From the NCBI GenBank assembly GCA_033060915.1, contig CM065381.1, positions 31,909,336 to 31,973,335 of the forward strand: a stretch of DNA of 64,000 nt. The letters run 5' to 3'. Below, one piece after another: positions 58,858-64,000 of this stretch; the first letter of the stretch is position 1; each line of letters starts with the position of its first letter. A program made the translations under genes and the position numbers. The notes under the pieces were generated by a model. The model was not told where the DNA came from. It ran no database searches and saw only the letters and a list, made by a program, of their open reading frames with translations. This stretch comes from Euryodendron excelsum. Its lineage: Eukaryota; Streptophyta; Magnoliopsida; Ericales; Pentaphylacaceae.

Positions 58858-60110
58858 TGTAAGCACCCCATTTTTGACCGCTCGGCAGTCTACATTCCGT
58901 CCAGACCTATTTTAAAGTTATTGTGGGCGTCTTCCAATCGAAACCGATTTTTCTAAGTCCAAATCCCGTTTGTCCATCGTCTCGCGGGCCTACCAAGTCT
59001 AAATAGAGGCAAAATAACCAAAATGCCCTTAGGGGCATTATCCTTTCCTTTCCAATCCCTCTTTCGAGACAGTTTATTCCTCGAGACGGTTCCAACCCAG
59101 GCACATCTTTTCGGAGACGGTAAGACCCCTTTCCAATCCCACTATCGAGACAGTTTATTCCTCGAGACGGTTCCAACCTAGGCACGCCTTGTCGAAGACG
59201 GTAAGACCCCTTTCCAACCCCTCTCTCGAGACAGTTTATTCCTCGAGACGGTTCCAATTCAGGCACGTCTTTTCGAAGACGGTAAGACCCCTTTCCAATC
59301 CCTCTCTCGAGACAGTTTATTCCTCGAGATGGTCCGAGTAGCGAAACTACTCAAAAAACCATTAAAGTAGCGGAAATACTCACAAATAGGTCGATATAAG
59401 GAATTGCCAACAAACCCCTGTGTCACGACGACCGCCGTCAGAGTGGCGAAAACACTCAAAACCTAGGTCAACACCAGTGTCTGTTAGCCTACTTTGGTGA
59501 AAAATGACCAAACTGCCCTTTGGACCTTTTTTGAGACTTTCTGATCAAGATAACCATTTTGCCCCTAGGCATCTGAATGCCCCGGGAACCACACCGGCTC
59601 TGGGTATCAAACTGGTAACTCTCTGAGATTACTTCTTATAGTATTCTCAACCTTCCTTTACCTTTTCGGTTCATTCCGAGTTAGTTCCGACCAACTCAGT
59701 ACAAAATGACCGTTTTGCCCCTAGTGGGCCGGTCTCCTTTTCCGACTACACCGACTCTGGGTATCAAACCAGAAACCTTTGAGAACATTCTAAATAATGT
59801 TTCCAAATCCCAAGTCTCCTTCTGGGACAATCCGAGTTTGTCCCGGCAGCTTCTCGATCCGATTGACCGTTTTGCCCCTAAAGGCCCGGTCAACCCTTCC
59901 GACACATCCTGTCCTCACTATTCAAGTCAAGTACCTCTGGGACACTATTCTAAGTGTTCCTGCTCTTTTCCGGCCTTCCGGGTCATCTCTGGTCCTCCAA
60001 AATCCTTCCCGGTCTTTCCGGAGTCACTCTTAATAAAGCCAGGCTAAAGATCGCATGGTAGTCACTAGTACAGGCGCCCAAATCTAGTCAAAGATACGTT
60101 GCTTGCCGAC
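58858..60110 (+). mobile_element. O LTR starting at 58858, left part only
   Basis: TGTAAGCACCCCATTTTTGA start, 81-bp array (59060-59330, about 3.5 units), 'gagtagcgaaactactca' segment (59334-59380) and 157-bp units (59545-59800). It breaks off at 'gttgcttgccgac' (60110) where E begins. Because no polypurine tract precedes it and D's internal part is shorter than B's, it is more likely a separate insertion into D than D's own 3' LTR. Both remain possible. Confidence 0.75.
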
Positions 60111-60309
60111 TGTAAGCACCCCATTTTTGACCGCTCGGTAGTCTACACTCTGTCCAGACTTGTGTTCAAGTCATTGTGGGCATATTCCTATCAAAACCAA
60201 TTCTCTAGGTCCAAATCCCGTTTGTCCATCGCTTCACGGGCCTGTCAGGCCCAAATAGAAGCAAGATGACCAAAATGCCCTTAGGGGCATTGTCCTTTCC
60301 TTTCCGATT

Positions 60310-60755
60310 CCGATCCCACTCTCGAGACAGTTTATTCCTTGAGACAGTTCCAATTCAGGCACGTCTTTTCGAAGACGGTAAGACCCCTTTTCGATCTCAC
60401 TCTCGAGACAGTTTATTCCTCGAGACGATTCCAATTAAGGCACGTCTCTTCGGAGACGATAAGTCCCCTTTCCAATCCCTCTCTCGAGACAGTTTATCCC
60501 TCGAGACAATTTCAATCCTAGGCACGTCTTTTCGAAGATGATAAGTCCCCTTTCCAATCCCACTCTCGAGATAGTTTATTCCTCGAGACGGTTCCAATCC
60601 AGGTACGTCTCTTCGGAGACAGTAAGACCCCTTTCCAATCCCTCTCTCGAGACAGTTTATTCCTTGAGACGGTTCCAATCTAGGCACGTCTCTTTGGAGA
60701 TGATAAGTCCCCTTTCCAATCCCTCTCTTGAGACAGTTTATTTCTCGAGACGGTC
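60310..60755 (+). repeat. 81-bp tandem array in E U3
   Basis: About 5.5 units. Both dyad forms are present side by side: CGTCTTTTCGAAGACG (60362-60377) and CGTCTCTTCGGAGACG (60443-60458). The frames at 60234-60762 on both strands are translations of the array. Confidence 0.88.
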
Positions 60756-61765
60756 CGAGTAGCGAAACTACTCACAAAACCGTTAGAGTAGCGGAAATAC
60801 TCACAAATAGGTCGATATAGGGAATAGCCAACAAACCCATGTGTCACAACGACCGCCGTTAGAGTGGCGAAAACACTCAAAACCCAGGTCAATACCAGTG
60901 TCTATTAGCCCACTTCGGTGAAAAGTGACCAAACTGCCCTTTGGACCTTTTCTGAGACTTTTCGGTCAAGATGACGATTTTGTCCCTAGGCATCCGAATG
61001 CTCCAGGAACCACACCGGCTCTAGGTATCAAACCGGTAACCCTTTGAGATTTCTTTTTATAGTACTCTCAACCTTCCTTTATCTTTCCGGATCATTCCGG
61101 TACGAAATGATCAATTTGCCCCTGGTGGGCCGGTCTCCTTTTTTGACCACACCGGCTCTGGGTATCAAACCGACAACCTCCTGAGACTACTTTTTATAGT
61201 GTTTTCAACTTCCTTTTACCTTTCCAGACCATTCCGAGTCAGTTCCGGCCAACCCAGTGCAAAATGACCGTTTTGCCCCTGGTAGGCCGGTCTCCTTTTT
61301 CGACCACGCTGGCTTTGGAAATCAAACCAGCAACCTTTAGGAACATTCTGAATAATGTTTTCAGATCCCAAGTCTTCTTCCGGGACAGTCCGAGTTTGTC
61401 CTGGCAGTTTCCCGGTCCGATTAACCGTTTTGCCCCTAAAGGCCCGGTCAACCTTTCCGACACATCTTATCCTCACTTTTCAAGTCAAATACCTCCAGGA
61501 CACTATTTTGAGTGTTCCTACTCCTTTCCGGCCTTCCGGATCATTCTCGGCTCCTTCAAATCATTCCCGAACTTTTCGGAGCCACTCCTAGTGAAGCCAA
61601 GCTAAAAATTGCATGGTAGTCACTAGTACAGGCGCCCAAATCTAGTCAAAGATACGTTACTTGCCAACCTTAAATGTTTCCTAAGTGGTTGGCGCCACTC
61701 CTAGTGGAGCCAGTGTAATCTTTGGCCTGGCGCCACTGTAACAGGCACCAGTGTTATCCAACCTC

Positions 61766-61773
61766 TATAAATA
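61766..61773 (+). promoter_or_regulatory. TATA box of element E LTR
   Basis: TATAAATA then 'cagagcctc', 1.65 kb into the LTR, 11 bp after the last GGCGCC-type dyad segment. Confidence 0.7.
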
Positions 61774-64000
61774 CAGAGCCTCATTCAACGTGAAAAGGAT
61801 CCACAAATTCAACCTAAAAATCATATATTTTGATATACAGAGCTCGAGCACCTTCTCAACCCTAGCCTCCTTAGGTTTTCCTAACCCTAGCCACCATACA
61901 CTAAACCCTAGCCTCCTATACACTCATACACACCCCCAAACACTCATACACTAACCTTCAACCCTCATTCGAAGACTTGAAGAGTTGAAATCTGAAGTTT
62001 GAAGCTTGAAGACAACTCTTGAAGACTGAAGACGAAGATCAAGACCGAAGACCGAAGAAAGCAAGGCGCTCAAAATAACAAGACATACGGTAGGCTCCCT
62101 ATTTAAATTTCTACACTTCCCCCCTCTCTCTTCTCTCTCCTAACCCACTTGGGTTTTCTCTATTTTAATCCCCCATCTCTTTCCCCCCCTTTCTTTGCAT
62201 GCTTGAAACAAGAGGATTCCCGGTCCATGTGTAAGATTGGGCTATTGGAGAGCCACCATGCCGGGGGCTTTCTTCTAGTCTAACCAGAGACCACGTGGGT
62301 CCGGCCCCCTTGATTATGTGGTGAAGCCTTAGCCTTGTATGTTCACGACCCCAAATTGCATTGTGCATATCATAGTCTTGCATCTTCCAAAACTCATTTT
62401 CAAACTCGTTTTCAAAATTGTTTTCAAACTTGTTTTCAAAATTGCATCAAAATCTCTTTTCAAAAACTTGTTTTCAAAACCACAATTCTAGGGTGATTCT
62501 AGCCTTTCCATGGCTAGGGTTACTTTAGAAAAGTGTTACATTAAAAGTGACTTTTATGGTCCATATTTTCAAATCTTATTGTTTTCCAAAACCACTTTCT
62601 TAAAGTGGTTCTAGCCTTCTCATGGCTAGAATCGCTTTAGGGAAGTGAGACATTTTTATACCTTCTAAAAACCCTTTTTCCAAATCCCTCCTCCTAAAAA
62701 TCTCTTTTCCAACGTGCCTTCCAAAAAGTTCCTCTTTCCAAAGTTTTTTTTTTTAAAAAACTCCCTCCAAAATCTATTTTTCAAAACTCCCTTCTTCAAC
62801 TCCTTTCCGAAACTCTTTCCCCTCAAAATTCACTTTCTAAAAACATTTCCTAAATTCACTTTCCTAAAAAACTCTCTCCAACAATCTCCTTCCAAAAATC
62901 TTTCTAAAATACTCTCTTTTCAAAATCTTCCTTCTAGAAACTCTCCTCTCTACGATTTCCTTTCAAAATCTATGTTTCCAAAAACACACTTTTTAAAAAC
63001 TCCTTCGCTCCAAAAATCTTTCTAAAAACTCTCTTTCCAAATTCACTTTCCAAAAACTCCTCCCTAGGATTCCCCTCTAGAAAACCTTCGTTTCCAAAAA
63101 CGCACTTTCTAAAAACCCTTTCCTTGGAGCCCAAGTCAAGCCCTAGAACCCACGATTAGGAAACCCTAATTTTCTTTCCAAAAACATGATTTTCAAACTT
63201 TGCCCCAAACCTAGGTTTCCAAAATCTCTTGTTTTCACACCCAAAACTATACATGTTTTCAAAACCTATTTTTTACGTCGAAACTATAATTTTCCGAATC
63301 TAGGGTTTCTAGAAACATCCCTTTCCAAATCCTTGCCAAGTCCTATCTTCCCTTTAGAAAACTAAATCTAATTTACCCGTTTAGGAAACTAGATCCTATC
63401 CTCCGTTTTTTGAAACAAAATCAAACATTCTCTTTTCTAAACAAAATCCAATCCCTTCCTAACCCAACTTTTTCTTAATTCAAATCCTTCCTAGACTTCC
63501 ACTTTCCTAAACCTTAAGTTTCCAAAAGTTGAACATAAAAATCTTTCCTAAATTTTAAAATTCAACTTTCAAATCTTTCCTAATTCGACCCTTTCCTAAT
63601 TCTATCTTCTTTTCAAACCTTAACTTTTAAAATCCAAGTTTTCAAATCTTTCCTAAACTTAACCTTTACTAATTTCAAGATTTTCTAAAACTTAAACTCT
63701 AAAACTTTCCAATTTTCAAAACTTTCCTTTTTCAAACCTTTCCAAATTCTAAACTTTTCAATTTTCAAAACTTCCCTATTTCAAAACTTTCCTAATTTGG
63801 GAACTTTCCTAATTTGAAAACCTTTCCTATTTTGAAAACTTTCTAAATTCGAAACTTTCTTAATTCAAAACTTTCCTAAAGTTGAAACATTCCAAATTCA
63901 AAGCTTTCCTAAGTTGAAACTTTCCTAATTCCAAAACTTTCCTAAATCGAACTTTTCCTAATTCAAACATTTCCTAAATCCAACCTTTCCTAATCTCCTA

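Larger units (their letters stand above)
60111..64000 (+). mobile_element. element E LTR, runs off the window
   Basis: TGTAAGCACCCCATTTTTGA start, inserted in the previous LTR (candidate duplicate ccgac, 60106-60110). Same module order as D: 81-bp array (60310-60755, about 5.5 units), 157-bp units (60970-61340), GGCGCC dyads (61690-61755), TATA (61766), telo-box-like motifs (61858-61915), C-run (62184-62190) and pyrimidine repeats (62640 onward). By comparison with D the LTR should continue about 1 kb beyond the end. Open frames inside are repeat translations. Confidence 0.88.

Overview
This is a plant nuclear window made almost entirely of nested, decayed LTR retrotransposons. I see no intact host gene, no tRNA or rRNA gene and no CRISPR. 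The evidence for a plant is a Ty3/gypsy polyprotein with a second, plant-type RNase H (the Tat-lineage hallmark), an antisense plant-mobile-domain reading frame, primer sites matching tRNA-Arg, telo-box clusters, and very long LTRs of the Ogre type. A dicot with a large genome is plausible but not proven. Every coding region carries stops or frameshifts.

Layout. 1-4735: 3' ends of two related gypsy elements (Athila-like by resemblance), each a 3' untranslated region, polypurine tract and LTR. 4740-5109: a LINE fragment on the minus strand. 5110-6501: unassigned AT-rich sequence. 6502-31939: element A, an autonomous-type Tat element. It has a 5' LTR (6502 to about 9625), primer site, pre-gag region, gag, protease, RT-RNase H, archaeal-like RNase H, integrase, a 116-bp tandem repeat, an antisense plant-mobile-domain frame, a polypurine tract, and a 3' LTR of which only pieces are seen (27970-28024 and 31548-31939).

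A second group, here family O (Ogre-like), has LTRs of 3.5-5.2 kb and has repeatedly inserted into A and into itself. Three solo LTRs have recognisable 5-bp target duplications: 14670-19892 (minus, inside A pol), 28025-31547 (plus, inside A's 3' LTR) and 33781-38185 (minus, inside B's 5' LTR). Element B (31940-47782) has two LTRs, a tRNA-Arg primer site, a polypurine tract and only a short gag-like frame. C (LTR from 47783) lies in B's 3' LTR. D (LTR 49218-54453, then primer site and gag remnant) lies in C. A further LTR starts at 58858, and E (60111 to the window end) lies inside that one. The right ends of B, C, D, the 58858 copy and E are outside the window.

How the parts relate. A once encoded the full replication machinery. 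The O-family members here carry LTRs, primer site and at most a capsid-less gag remnant, so they look non-autonomous. O LTRs share a modular plan: tandem repeats in U3 (including an 81-bp unit with a TTCG-loop dyad), GGCGCC palindromes, a TATA box, telo-box-like motifs, a G-poor repetitive R-U5, a conserved GATACGTAGGCAACC box, and a U5 stem next to a second copy of the primer-site core. The most interesting signals are these shared noncoding modules and the antisense plant-mobile-domain frame, rather than a new protein system.
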